Below, in pieces: positions 53,194-60,996 of a stretch of 64,000 nucleotides of DNA. Both the position numbers and the translations under genes were made by a program. Every line of letters starts with the position of its first letter. The first letter of the stretch is position 1. The notes beneath the pieces are model-generated. The model was not told the origin of the DNA. It made no database searches and worked only from the letters and a program-made list of their open reading frames with translations. The stretch covers positions 2,515,234 through 2,579,233 of the forward strand of contig CP030886.1 of the NCBI GenBank assembly GCA_006969745.1, given 5' to 3'. This DNA comes from Cytophagaceae bacterium (GTDB taxonomy: Bacteria; Bacteroidota; Bacteroidia; Cytophagales; Cyclobacteriaceae).

Positions 53194-54456
53194 ATGGGCG
53201 ATTTCATTGAATTTCTTTACTCAAGGTTTCTGCTGAGCGATGGTGTTTCTATTGATACACGAACCATCGAGCCGAACAACCTATTCTTCTCCATCAGCGG
53301 ACCTAATTTCAATGCAAATGAGTTTGCAGAAGAAGCACTAAAAAAAGGCGCTGCATACGCTGTGGTGGATGACGAGCAATATGTGACCGATGATCGTATG
53401 ATTTTGGCCGAGGATGCTCTGAAGGCATTACAAACCTTGGCAGCTTTTCATCACGAAAGATTCAAAAGGCCTGTCCTCGCGATTACAGGATCCAATGGAA
53501 AAACCACCACCAAAGAATTGATTAGCCGAGTCCTTTCGGAGAAGTACATTGTACATGCGACAAAAGGAAACTTCAATAATCACATTGGCGTGCCTCTCAC
53601 GCTTCTTCATATTCATCCTCAGGTAGAAATTGCCATCATAGAAATGGGAGCCAATCACGTAGGTGAGATAGCTAGCTACTGTGATTTAGCAAAACCAACT
53701 CACGGTTTGATTACCAATATTGGGCGAGCGCACACTGAAACTTTCGGTGGTATTGAAGGTGTGATACGTGGTAAGAGTGAGTTATTTGATTTTATAAGAA
53801 AAACTAATGGGACAGCTTTTATCAATATGGAAGATTCAGTCCTCTCAAACATGGCAAAACGATTCGAATCGCCAGTTTTATTTCCACCCGAAGATTTGAG
53901 GCTCACCTCTTCACAGCCATACATAAATATTTCTTTAGCTGGTATTGATCAACAAACTCAAATTATTGGAAGATATAATTACAGCAATATAGCAGCAGCA
54001 GTCTCGATTGGAAGATATTTCGACGTGTCTGACGAAAACATTTTAAATGCGATTAGCACCTACGAATCAGATAATTCCAGATCACAGATAATAAAGAAAG
54101 GGTCAACCACAATTATTCTGGATGCGTACAATGCAAATCCAGATTCGATGAAGGTAGCAATTGAGAATCTATCCGAGCAAGAAGGGGATAAATTGGCCAT
54201 ACTTGGAGATATGAATGAAGTGGAAGATTCAGACAAGCAGCATGAGGAGGTGCTGGAATATGCGCGAAGGCTGGGGCTCACCAGAGTGCTAACAGTAGGT
54301 GAGAAGATAGGTAGAGTAGCTAACCCAAAACACCATTTTGATTCCAAAGCGGCTTTGGAAGAAGAGTTAAAAAAGATGGATCTCTCAAAATCAACTGTCC
54401 TTTTAAAAGCCTCTCGATCGATCAAATTAGAAAGTATATTAAAAAGTATAGCATAA
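53194..54456 (+). CDS. murF: UDP-N-acetylmuramoyl-tripeptide-D-alanyl-D-alanine ligase
   Basis: 420 residues. The N-terminal UDP-binding domain opens with VSIDTRTIEPNNLFFSISGPNFNAN; the ATP-binding domain has AITGSNGKTTTKELI, IIEMGANHVGEIASYC and LDAYNANPDSMKVAIENL; the C-terminal domain contains LAILGDMNEVED. It adds D-Ala-D-Ala to the muramyl peptide in the cytoplasm. The stop overlaps the DUF2461 start by 1 bp. Confidence 0.96.
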   Translation: MGDFIEFLYSRFLLSDGVSIDTRTIEPNNLFFSISGPNFNANEFAEEALKKGAAYAVVDDEQYVTDDRMILAEDALKALQTLAAFHHERFKRPVLAITGSNGKTTTKELISRVLSEKYIVHATKGNFNNHIGVPLTLLHIHPQVEIAIIEMGANHVGEIASYCDLAKPTHGLITNIGRAHTETFGGIEGVIRGKSELFDFIRKTNGTAFINMEDSVLSNMAKRFESPVLFPPEDLRLTSSQPYINISLAGIDQQTQIIGRYNYSNIAAAVSIGRYFDVSDENILNAISTYESDNSRSQIIKKGSTTIILDAYNANPDSMKVAIENLSEQEGDKLAILGDMNEVEDSDKQHEEVLEYARRLGLTRVLTVGEKIGRVANPKHHFDSKAALEEELKKMDLSKSTVLLKASRSIKLESILKSIA

Positions 54457-55115
54457 TGGATTTACAGTTTACACTTAACTTTCTTGCCGACCTGGCCAAG
54501 CACAACAAAAAAGAATGGATGGATGACAACAAGAAGCGATACAAAGAAGCTAAGGATCAAGTCATTGAACTTATCGCAGAAGTTATTCAAAAATCGTCCG
54601 CATTTGATTCCTCTCTTGCAGGTATTGACCCTCGAAAAACACTCTTCAGAATAAATCGAGATATTCGATTTAGTAAGAACAAAGACCCCTACAAAACGAA
54701 TTTCGGTGCTGCCATTGTTGACGGGGGGAGGAAGTCCGGCAATCCCGGCTATTACCTTCATATAATGCCTGATAACAACTTTGCCGGAGGCGGGGTTTAC
54801 CAGCCATCATCAGACATGCTGCAGAAAGTAAGGCAAGAGATCGACTACAATGGAAAAGAAGTTCGTTCCATCATAGATAACAAGAACTTTAAGAAGACTT
54901 TTGAAGAACCATACGGAGATGACAAGTTAAAGACAGCCCCAAAAGGTTATCCAAAAGATCATGTAAACATTGACCTATTGCAGCTCAAGCACTATGTTTT
55001 CATGAAGAAAATGACAGATAAGCAAGTCACCTCTAATGATTTTGCCTCGCAAGTATCAGATGTTTATAAGACACTTCATCCTTTCAACATATTTCTGGCA
55101 AAAGCATTGAGCTAA
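54456..55115 (+). CDS. DUF2461 family protein
   Basis: 219 residues with the family layout: LNFLADLAKHNKKEWMDDNKKRYKEAK at the start, FRINRDIRFSKNKDPYKTNFGAAI in the middle, GGGVYQPSSDMLQKVRQEIDYNG and a tail PKGYPKDHVNIDLLQLKHYVF. The family (TIGR02453) is widespread, cytoplasmic and of unknown activity. It is translationally coupled to murF. Confidence 0.9.
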   Translation: MDLQFTLNFLADLAKHNKKEWMDDNKKRYKEAKDQVIELIAEVIQKSSAFDSSLAGIDPRKTLFRINRDIRFSKNKDPYKTNFGAAIVDGGRKSGNPGYYLHIMPDNNFAGGGVYQPSSDMLQKVRQEIDYNGKEVRSIIDNKNFKKTFEEPYGDDKLKTAPKGYPKDHVNIDLLQLKHYVFMKKMTDKQVTSNDFASQVSDVYKTLHPFNIFLAKALS

Positions 55116-55135
55116 AAATTATTTTGTGAAGAGAC

Positions 55136-55165
55136 TTGCATGGAAAGCAAAGCGTACTAAATTTG
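55136..55165 (+). promoter_or_regulatory. Promoter of tRNA-Val
   Basis: TTG (55136-55138), 19 bp, then TAAATTTG (55158-55165): both elements of the Bacteroidota promoter at ideal spacing. The predicted start near 55169 is about 46 nt before the tRNA. Confidence 0.65.
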
Positions 55166-55214
55166 CACTCCTTTTAATCGCCAAAGCGTTTGCAGTGGTG
55201 ATTTTTTATTGAAA

Positions 55215-55289
55215 GGGCGCTTAGCTCAGTTGGTTCAGAGCATCTGGTTTACACCCAGAGGGTCGGGGGTTCGAATCCCTCAGCGCCCA
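55215..55289 (+). tRNA. tRNA-Val (anticodon TAC)
   Basis: A 75-nt cloverleaf: acceptor stem GGGCGCT / AGCGCCC, D-arm with AGCTCAGTTGGTTCAGAGC, anticodon stem TCTGG / CCAGA around TTTACAC (anticodon TAC, reading GUA and other valine codons), variable region GGGTC, T-arm GGGGG-TTCGAAT-CCCTC (one G-T pair), discriminator A. CCA is not encoded. It is followed by a terminator and then by tandem copies of its own 3' end. Confidence 0.97.
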
Positions 55290-55296
55290 CTCTTAG

Positions 55297-55329
55297 AAAC
55301 CCTGATTCAGAAATGAGTCAGGGTTTTTT
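55297..55329 (+). terminator. Terminator of tRNA-Val (unit 1)
   Basis: Stem AAACCCTGATTC (55297-55308) / GAGTCAGGGTTT (55315-55326) with one T-G pair, loop AGAAAT, then TTTTTT. The first of three copies. Confidence 0.88.
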
Positions 55330-55515
55330 GTTTTTAGGATAATCAAAATATTTGAGGGATGAGAATCAGGGTTCGAAACCGTAGCAAAGCGAAGGTTCAC
55401 GAGGGGTAGTGCGGCATGGATTGCGGGTATGAGATAAATCGAACGAATGTGAGATTGACGAGCGGTTAAGTGCATGGATTGCGGGTATGAGTAATCCCTC
55501 AGCGCCCACACTTAG

Positions 55516-55546
55516 AAACCCTGATTAAGAAATGAGTCAGGGTTTT
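55516..55546 (+). terminator. Terminator hairpin in unit 2
   Basis: Same stem as unit 1 (AAACCCTGATT / AGTCAGGGTTT) with one base changed at the top (ATTA for ATTC), followed by a T run. It follows the second tRNA tail copy. Confidence 0.85.
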
Positions 55547-55733
55547 TGCTTTTAGGACAATCAAAATGTTTGAGGGATGAGAACCAGGGTTCGAAACCAT
55601 AGCAAAGCGAAGGTTGATGAGGGGTAGTGCGGCATGGATTGAGCGTATAAGATAAATCGAACGAATGTGAGATTGACGAGCGGCTAAGTGCATGGATTGC
55701 GGGTATGAGTAATCCCTCAGCGCCCACACTTAA

Positions 55734-55766
55734 AAACCCTGATTCATTTCTGAGTCAGGGTTTTTT
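55734..55766 (+). terminator. Terminator hairpin in unit 3, with inverted loop
   Basis: Same stem as unit 1 but the loop reads ATTTCT, the exact reverse complement of AGAAAT in unit 1, followed by TTTTTT. Confidence 0.88.
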
Positions 55767-56187
55767 GCTTTTAGGACAATCAAAATGTTTGAGGGATGAG
55801 AACCAGGGTTCGAAACCGTAGCAAAGCGAAGGTTCACGAGGGGTAGTGCGGCATGGATTGAGCGTATGAGATAAATCGAACGAATGTGAGATTGACGAGC
55901 GGTTAAGTGCATGGATTGCGGGTATGAGTAATCCCTCCTCGGCTAGAAACCGTAGCTTCATAAGTGGTAAAGCACATGAAGCGGAGTATAAGAAAATTAA
56001 TAAACCAACCTATGATGAAAGTACAATGCTTCACCTAACTGTAAACTAATTAGTTATGACCATTCGCAATAAAAATCCACATAGTATCATCTAATTAAAT
56101 CACCTAATTCAAAAGCCAATTTTATACGGATATGGGTGGCTTCCGCTATTGTTCATTTTTGCATCCTTACAATCAACACAGCGCAAC

Positions 56188-56877
56188 ATGGAAGTTTCTA
56201 CACGTATTCTTGCTCTTTTATTTACAGCCATAAGTTTTGGATCTTTTGCTCAATTGGCACTAAGCGATAGCGAGGTAATGGTAAAAAGTGAATTATCTGG
56301 AAAAGATGTTACAGCCCCAAGAACGGATCTTCTCCGTACAGAGACAGGTGGATTCATTTTTGGACCAGCCACTAGAATCAAATTCAAAATCGTTGAAGAA
56401 GGATCTGGTATAGCAACGACCTATTTTAAGATTGCAGATTTAGCCTTCATGAAGTCAGATGGTCGACAGATGGTTCCTCACCAATTGAAAGATGGTGCAT
56501 ATCAAATTAAATATTACAGTGTTGATAACAGTGGGAATCAGGAACAAGTGAGAATGAATGAAATCTATGTCGATAAAACAGGCCCGAAAATAAGTGCAAA
56601 CTTTAACTCAAAAGCAAGTTCCTTTGAGAACGGATTGCCAATATTCTCTGGTGACCTGCAATTACAAATTGAAGCGAAAGATCAACACACTAAGGCCCAA
56701 AAGCTAATGTATAGCATCAATGGGGGTGAGATGATAGTCAGTAAAGACGCGGAGTTTATTGACCTTTCCGATGTTGTTAAAACTTTGACTAATGGACTCG
56801 TAAAAATCGAGATTCGCTCCTATGACACTTTCTACAACTTTTCAAAAGAAGTAGTAGAGTTTACAATAAAAAAGTAG
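56188..56877 (+). CDS. Secreted protein with OmpL47-like beta domains
   Basis: 229 residues from ATG 56188 (signal peptide MEVSTRILALLFTAISFGSFAQ; the 13 codons before it are not signal-like). Two repeats of an Ig/OmpL47-type strand pattern are visible: IKFKIVEEGSGIATTYFKI...DGAYQIKYYSVDNSGNQEQ and LQLQIEAKDQHTKAQKLMYSIN...NGLVKIEIRSYDTFYNFSKE. Such domains are found in surface proteins of spirochaetes and Bacteroidota. There is no T9SS C-terminal sorting signal. Likely periplasmic or surface. Confidence 0.75.
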   Translation: MEVSTRILALLFTAISFGSFAQLALSDSEVMVKSELSGKDVTAPRTDLLRTETGGFIFGPATRIKFKIVEEGSGIATTYFKIADLAFMKSDGRQMVPHQLKDGAYQIKYYSVDNSGNQEQVRMNEIYVDKTGPKISANFNSKASSFENGLPIFSGDLQLQIEAKDQHTKAQKLMYSINGGEMIVSKDAEFIDLSDVVKTLTNGLVKIEIRSYDTFYNFSKEVVEFTIKK

Positions 56878-56925
56878 TTAGTGGATTCTGAGAAATTAGG
56901 CCTGATGTACAAGGATCAGGATTTT

Positions 56926-57306
56926 CTATTGACTCACTAAATAATCTTTAGCAGATTCTTCATCGTCAAAGGGACGCATTGCGCCACCCAACAATCTGTT
57001 GTATCCGGAAAGCAGTACTTTTTTCGCTCCGGTGATGCCTACAATCGCACCTCTTACAGGAATGTCTTTTGTTTCTTTTCCAAGTTCTCTGATATAGGCA
57101 GTAAATTTTCTGGTCGCGGGGGTGTCAGTTATATTCACCAATCTGAGGTGATGCCCCGGATCAGAAAGCAAAAAATCTCTCAATGAACTGGCAATCTCAA
57201 GCATCTCCTCTTCCGATTTATTCCGATAGTCTATGTAGATGATTTCTTTTCCTTTATGATTAATTTTTTGAATGCCTGGCATATTATTTGGTTGTGTGTG
57301 AATCAC
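56926..57306 (-). CDS. SpoIIAA-like/STAS-type small protein
   Basis: 126 residues (an in-frame ATG eight codons in, MPGIQKI, may be the true start). The pattern KGKEIIYIDYRNKSEEEMLEIASSLRDFL, HLRLVNITDT and AIVGITGAKKVLLSGYNRLLGG alternates strand and helix like the STAS-related fold of SpoIIAA-like proteins. Function unknown. Convergent with the secreted protein at 56188. Confidence 0.6.
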   Translation of the reverse strand: MIHTQPNNMPGIQKINHKGKEIIYIDYRNKSEEEMLEIASSLRDFLLSDPGHHLRLVNITDTPATRKFTAYIRELGKETKDIPVRGAIVGITGAKKVLLSGYNRLLGGAMRPFDDEESAKDYLVSQ

Positions 57307-57429
57307 TAAAATAGTCAGTTTATAAAAATATTCTGAATGTCTGCATTAAGACTTGAGCCAGCCAAAACAAAGATTTTATCGATCATTCAAATTCCTACTT
57401 CGTAAACCCCGTCCGAAACTTAAAGATCA

Positions 57430-57909
57430 ATGAAAAAAATAAATACATTTTTGGTGGTGGCAGCTATTCTAACAGCGTGCAGTTCAACCACTGAATTACC
57501 AAAAGACCAAGTTTATAATGTGGACGGTATTGCTATCGATGGTTATGATCCTGTTGCCTATTTTGAGCAGGGTGAGGCAAAAAAAGGAGTGGCAGCAGAG
57601 TCATTCAATTACAATGGACTAGTTTATCATTTTTCCAGTACCAAAAACAGGTTATTATTCATGGAGAATCCAGACAAATTCTTACCCAATTACGGTGGAT
57701 GGTGTGCGTATGCTGTGGCAGAAACTTCTACAAAAATGCAGCCTGATCCAGCTCAGTGGCAGATAAATGATGGTGAACTAATACTATTCACTTCTAATTT
57801 TATGACTACCCTTACCGGAAGCTTAAAAGAGGAATGGAATGAAGACCCGGCGGGATTTGAGACCAGAGCTGATGACAATTGGAGCCAAATGAGCCATACA
57901 AGACCGTAA
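57430..57909 (+). CDS. YHS domain lipoprotein
   Basis: 159 residues with a lipoprotein signal (MKKINTFLVVAAILTACSS, Cys17 as lipid site). The YHS-like domain is VDGIAIDGYDPVAYFEQGEAKKG, FNYNGLVYHFSSTKNRLLFMENPDKFLPNYGGWCAYAVA. YHS domains are thought to bind metal or participate in metal handling. The mature protein is probably periplasmic and outer- or inner-membrane-anchored. Stands alone. Confidence 0.85.
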   Translation: MKKINTFLVVAAILTACSSTTELPKDQVYNVDGIAIDGYDPVAYFEQGEAKKGVAAESFNYNGLVYHFSSTKNRLLFMENPDKFLPNYGGWCAYAVAETSTKMQPDPAQWQINDGELILFTSNFMTTLTGSLKEEWNEDPAGFETRADDNWSQMSHTRP

Positions 57910-57989
57910 TATTATTTTTTCTACCTATCAAAGATTTCCTGCTCGGAATTGATCGTATATTTTCTAATTTGGCGGCTCGACTTTGGTAG

Positions 57990-59069
57990 ATGGCTAAGAA
58001 GAATCAGGTAAAAACAAAAGCACTCTATAAAAAGCTAAATAAGCTTTTGGATGCTAGTCCCACGATAGAACTTTCATCACGAAAGTGCTGGGTGATCTTC
58101 TCAGACCTTCACATGGGAGATGGTGGCGCAACGGATGACTTCAAACGAAACTCAAAGCTTTTTGAAAAAGTCCTAGGAGAGCATTATTTAAAAGAAAAAT
58201 CTACCTTAATTCTAAATGGTGATATTGAGGAGCTACAACGATTCCCTATTAAGAAGATTGTGACTCAATGGAAGTCCATTTATGATCTATTTAATGCATT
58301 TAATGCAGAAGGAAATCTCTTCAAAACGATAGGCAATCATGACCTTGAATTGCAGCTGATGAAAGAGCTGCCTTTTGATTTCAAGCACTATGATTCTCTA
58401 AAATTGAACTTTCGTGATAACCATCTCTTCATATTTCATGGCCACCAAGCCAGTAAAAAATATCAGGAGCACAATGATCTTATTGGTTTCACACTTAAGT
58501 ATTTCGCCAATCCACTTGGAATCAAAAGTTACTCAGTTTCTCATAGCAGTCGGAAGCAGTATAAGATTGAGAAAAGTGTTTATGGATTCTCAGCTTTCAA
58601 TAAGATAGTATCCATCATAGGCCATACACACAGGCCCTTGTTTGAATCACTTCATAAAGTAGATCGATTGAAATATAAGATTGAGCAATTATGCAGAGAT
58701 TTTATTGAAGCAAAAGAAGCTGAAAAAGACCTCATAAGAGCTGAAATCAAATCTCAAAAAAAAGAACTAAAAAAATATTATCGGCAAAACAAAGATCATA
58801 GCTTCCAGAGTTATGTATACAATACGCTTTTTCATATTCCATGCGTCTTTAATTCCGGATGTGTAGTTGGTAAAAGAGGAATGACATGCCTGGAAATTGA
58901 AGATGGAAAAATCAGATTGGTGCATTGGTTTGATAAAAAAACTAGTAAAAAGTATTTAAAGCAGGGAAGCTACCAGCCCGAACAACTTGGCGATTCAGAT
59001 TGCTACCGGATGGTCATCAATGAAGAATCACTCGATTATGTTTTTACTCGGATTAAATTTCTGTCATGA
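57990..59069 (+). CDS. Calcineurin-like metallophosphoesterase
   Basis: 359 residues. Metal ligands are visible in FSDLHMGDGG (Asp, His), LNGDIEE, TIGNHDLEL (Asn, His), IFHGHQ and IIGHTHRPL, the complete metallophosphoesterase set. Between about 215 and 275 an insert rich in Lys/Glu (IEQLCRDFIEAKEAEKDLIRAEIKSQ) is predicted to be a coiled coil. The substrate is unknown; LpxH-like phosphatases are one possible class. The stop overlaps the GDPD gene by 4 bp. Confidence 0.9.
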   Translation: MAKKNQVKTKALYKKLNKLLDASPTIELSSRKCWVIFSDLHMGDGGATDDFKRNSKLFEKVLGEHYLKEKSTLILNGDIEELQRFPIKKIVTQWKSIYDLFNAFNAEGNLFKTIGNHDLELQLMKELPFDFKHYDSLKLNFRDNHLFIFHGHQASKKYQEHNDLIGFTLKYFANPLGIKSYSVSHSSRKQYKIEKSVYGFSAFNKIVSIIGHTHRPLFESLHKVDRLKYKIEQLCRDFIEAKEAEKDLIRAEIKSQKKELKKYYRQNKDHSFQSYVYNTLFHIPCVFNSGCVVGKRGMTCLEIEDGKIRLVHWFDKKTSKKYLKQGSYQPEQLGDSDCYRMVINEESLDYVFTRIKFLS

Positions 59070-59956
59070 TGGCAAGGTGTGTATTCTTATGTCTGGTGAT
59101 ATTGGTCTCCTGCCAACCGAATAATAAGGATTGCGAAGTATTGGATATTCAAGGGCATAGAGGTGCAAGAGGATTAGCGCCGGAAAATAGCCTTCCGGCT
59201 TTCATCATGGCGTCTGAAATGGGGGTGAATACTTTGGAAATGGATGTAGTGGTCACCAAAGACCAAAAACTTGTCGTTAGTCACGAACCCTTCTTTTCTC
59301 CGGTTTTCTGCAAAGACAGTTTAGGGAATGAGATTCTTCAGGATTCAGTAATAAATATTTATCGGCTCAATTACGATCAAGTAAAAAAGTTTGACTGTGG
59401 TACACTAAGAAATCTCAATTTCCCCGGTCAAAAAAGAATAGCCGTTTACAAGCCACTTTTGGAGGAAGTAATTGACAGTGTGGAATCTTTCAATCGTAGT
59501 AATGGAATTAAAGCCATCAATTATAACATTGAGCTTAAAACCACAGCTCAAACTGATTCAATTTTTCACCCTTCACCAGAAATTTTTTCTGATCTGGTTT
59601 ATAAACTTCTGAAGGAAAAAAAACTCTTGAATCGTGTAACGATTCAGTCATTTGACTTTAGAACATTAAAATATTTTCATGAAAAGTACTCAGAAGTTGA
59701 ATTAGCGATTCTTATTGAGAACGATTTGAACTGGAAATTAAACATTGATTCCCTTAGGTTCACCCCCGAAATTTATTCCTGTCATTATCCATTACTTTCG
59801 CAAGAAAATATCTTGGATATGCAGTACGCGGGAATGAAAGTAATTCCATGGACTGTCAATGACTCCAATGAAATGAAAAAACTAATTTCTTGGGGAGTTG
59901 ACGGACTTATAACTGATTATCCGGACAGAGCATTGAAATTAAAAAAACGGAGATGA
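59066..59956 (+). CDS. Glycerophosphodiester phosphodiesterase, lipoprotein
   Basis: 296 residues with a lipoprotein signal (MMARCVFLCLVILVSCQ). The GDPD core is GHRGARGLAPENSLPAFIMA with catalytic His, then EMDVVVTKDQKLVVSHEP with metal-binding Glu/Asp, and the late IPWTVNDSNEMKKLISWGVDGLITDYPD. The enzyme hydrolyses glycerophosphodiesters to glycerol-3-phosphate and an alcohol in the periplasm. It is coupled to genes on both sides. Confidence 0.93.
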   Translation: MMARCVFLCLVILVSCQPNNKDCEVLDIQGHRGARGLAPENSLPAFIMASEMGVNTLEMDVVVTKDQKLVVSHEPFFSPVFCKDSLGNEILQDSVINIYRLNYDQVKKFDCGTLRNLNFPGQKRIAVYKPLLEEVIDSVESFNRSNGIKAINYNIELKTTAQTDSIFHPSPEIFSDLVYKLLKEKKLLNRVTIQSFDFRTLKYFHEKYSEVELAILIENDLNWKLNIDSLRFTPEIYSCHYPLLSQENILDMQYAGMKVIPWTVNDSNEMKKLISWGVDGLITDYPDRALKLKKRR

Positions 59957-60948
59957 AAAAATACGACGTATGTGCCATTGGCAATGCCTTGGTTGATTAT
60001 GAAATAGAAGTAGAAGATCAATTTTTTAGCGAAAATGAGGTAGAAAAAGGCCTGATGACGCTTGTTGACGAGGAAAGACAAGGCACACTTTTGTCAAAAG
60101 TAGCAGGGAATATCAAAAAAAAGCAGGGCGGAGGATCAGCTGCAAATACAATTTTCGGTTTGGCAGAATTTGGAGGTAAGGGTTACTACACTTGCAAGGT
60201 AGCCAATGATGAAGATGGCAGATTATACACCAATGATCTTTCTGAAGCAGGCATAGATACGAACCTGGATGCTCAAAATTTATATCAAGGAACTACCGGA
60301 AAGTGCCTTGTAATGGTGACCCCGGACGCTGAGCGGACAATGAATACTTACCTGGGAATTACTACTGATTTTTCAGTAAATGAACTCAATGCAGAAGCAA
60401 TCAAAAACTCGAACTATTTATTCATGGAAGGATTTTTGGTTTCTTCACCAACGGGTTTGGAAGCGATGAAAGAAGCAAAACGTATTGCGGCTGAAAATGG
60501 AGTAAAAGTTGCACTGACATTTTCAGATCCATCGATGGTAAAGTACTTCAATGATCAAATGAAAGAAATAGTTGGTGAGGGCGTTGATTTATTGTTTTGC
60601 AACATTGAAGAGGCAGAATTATTTGCAGGAGTAGAAGGCATGGAAGCGGCTAAAGATGCAATTGGTAAGGTTGCCAAAGAATTTGTTATTACAAAAGGAA
60701 AAGACGGGGCACTTGCCTTTGACGGAACAGCTTACCATGAAATTCAGCCGTTCCCTACAAAGGCGGTAGACGCAACAGGAGCAGGAGATATGTTTGCTGG
60801 TGCTTTTTTATATGGCATAAACCATGGGCAAAACCATGCACAGGCTGGTAAACTAGCAAGTGCGGCAAGTTCAGCTGTTGTGTCTAAATATGGTCCGAGA
60901 CTAAATCAAAATCATGTGAAAGAGGTTTTGTCTTTACTGAATAAGTGA
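59953..60948 (+). CDS. PfkB-family sugar/nucleoside kinase (adenosine kinase-like)
   Basis: 331 residues. GGSAANTIFGLAEFGGKGYYTCKV and the C-terminal active-site motif VDATGAGDMFAGAFLYGI with the catalytic Asp are clear. The opening KYDVCAIGNALVDYEIEV is usual for the adenosine kinase/fructokinase group. Adenosine, inosine or a sugar could be the substrate. It overlaps the GDPD gene by 4 bp, closing a three-gene operon. Confidence 0.9.
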   Translation: MKKYDVCAIGNALVDYEIEVEDQFFSENEVEKGLMTLVDEERQGTLLSKVAGNIKKKQGGGSAANTIFGLAEFGGKGYYTCKVANDEDGRLYTNDLSEAGIDTNLDAQNLYQGTTGKCLVMVTPDAERTMNTYLGITTDFSVNELNAEAIKNSNYLFMEGFLVSSPTGLEAMKEAKRIAAENGVKVALTFSDPSMVKYFNDQMKEIVGEGVDLLFCNIEEAELFAGVEGMEAAKDAIGKVAKEFVITKGKDGALAFDGTAYHEIQPFPTKAVDATGAGDMFAGAFLYGINHGQNHAQAGKLASAASSAVVSKYGPRLNQNHVKEVLSLLNK

Positions 60949-60996
60949 AGTTTATTTGAGCTAGAATTTTAATTGAATTGTTAAATACATAATAAT

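Larger units (their letters stand above)
55274..55937 (+). repeat. tRNA-Val tail array: three tandem ~219-bp units
   Basis: The 17-bp tRNA 3' segment AATCCCTCAGCGCCCAC occurs at 55274 (in the tRNA), 55493 and 55711, and its first 8 bases again at 55930. Between them are three near-identical units with spacings of 219, 218 and 219 bp. Each has a terminator hairpin (AAACCCTGATT...AGTCAGGGTTT), a GGGTTCGAAACC segment resembling a T-arm, and an internal imperfect duplication ending ATGGATTGCGGGTATGAG. GAGGGAT near the beginning of each unit (55354, 55572, 55791) is complementary to ATCCCTC of the next tRNA tail. A degenerate remnant (GAAACCGTAGC) continues to about 55960. No protein-coding gene is credible here. 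Confidence 0.9.

Noticed and set aside
55274..55937. CRISPR array or integron cassettes
   Set aside because: The units are 219 bp and nearly identical throughout, with no unique spacers; there is no integrase and no attC-type core sites.
55293..55961. Several 60-76-codon minus-strand frames (proteins resembling one another, with SFDLS, HTLNPCRTTP or FLNQGF-type sequences)
   Set aside because: They are antisense readings of the repeat units and the terminator; similarity between them only reflects the DNA repeats. The first includes the tRNA terminator and a tRNA-tail copy. No start signal or protein family.
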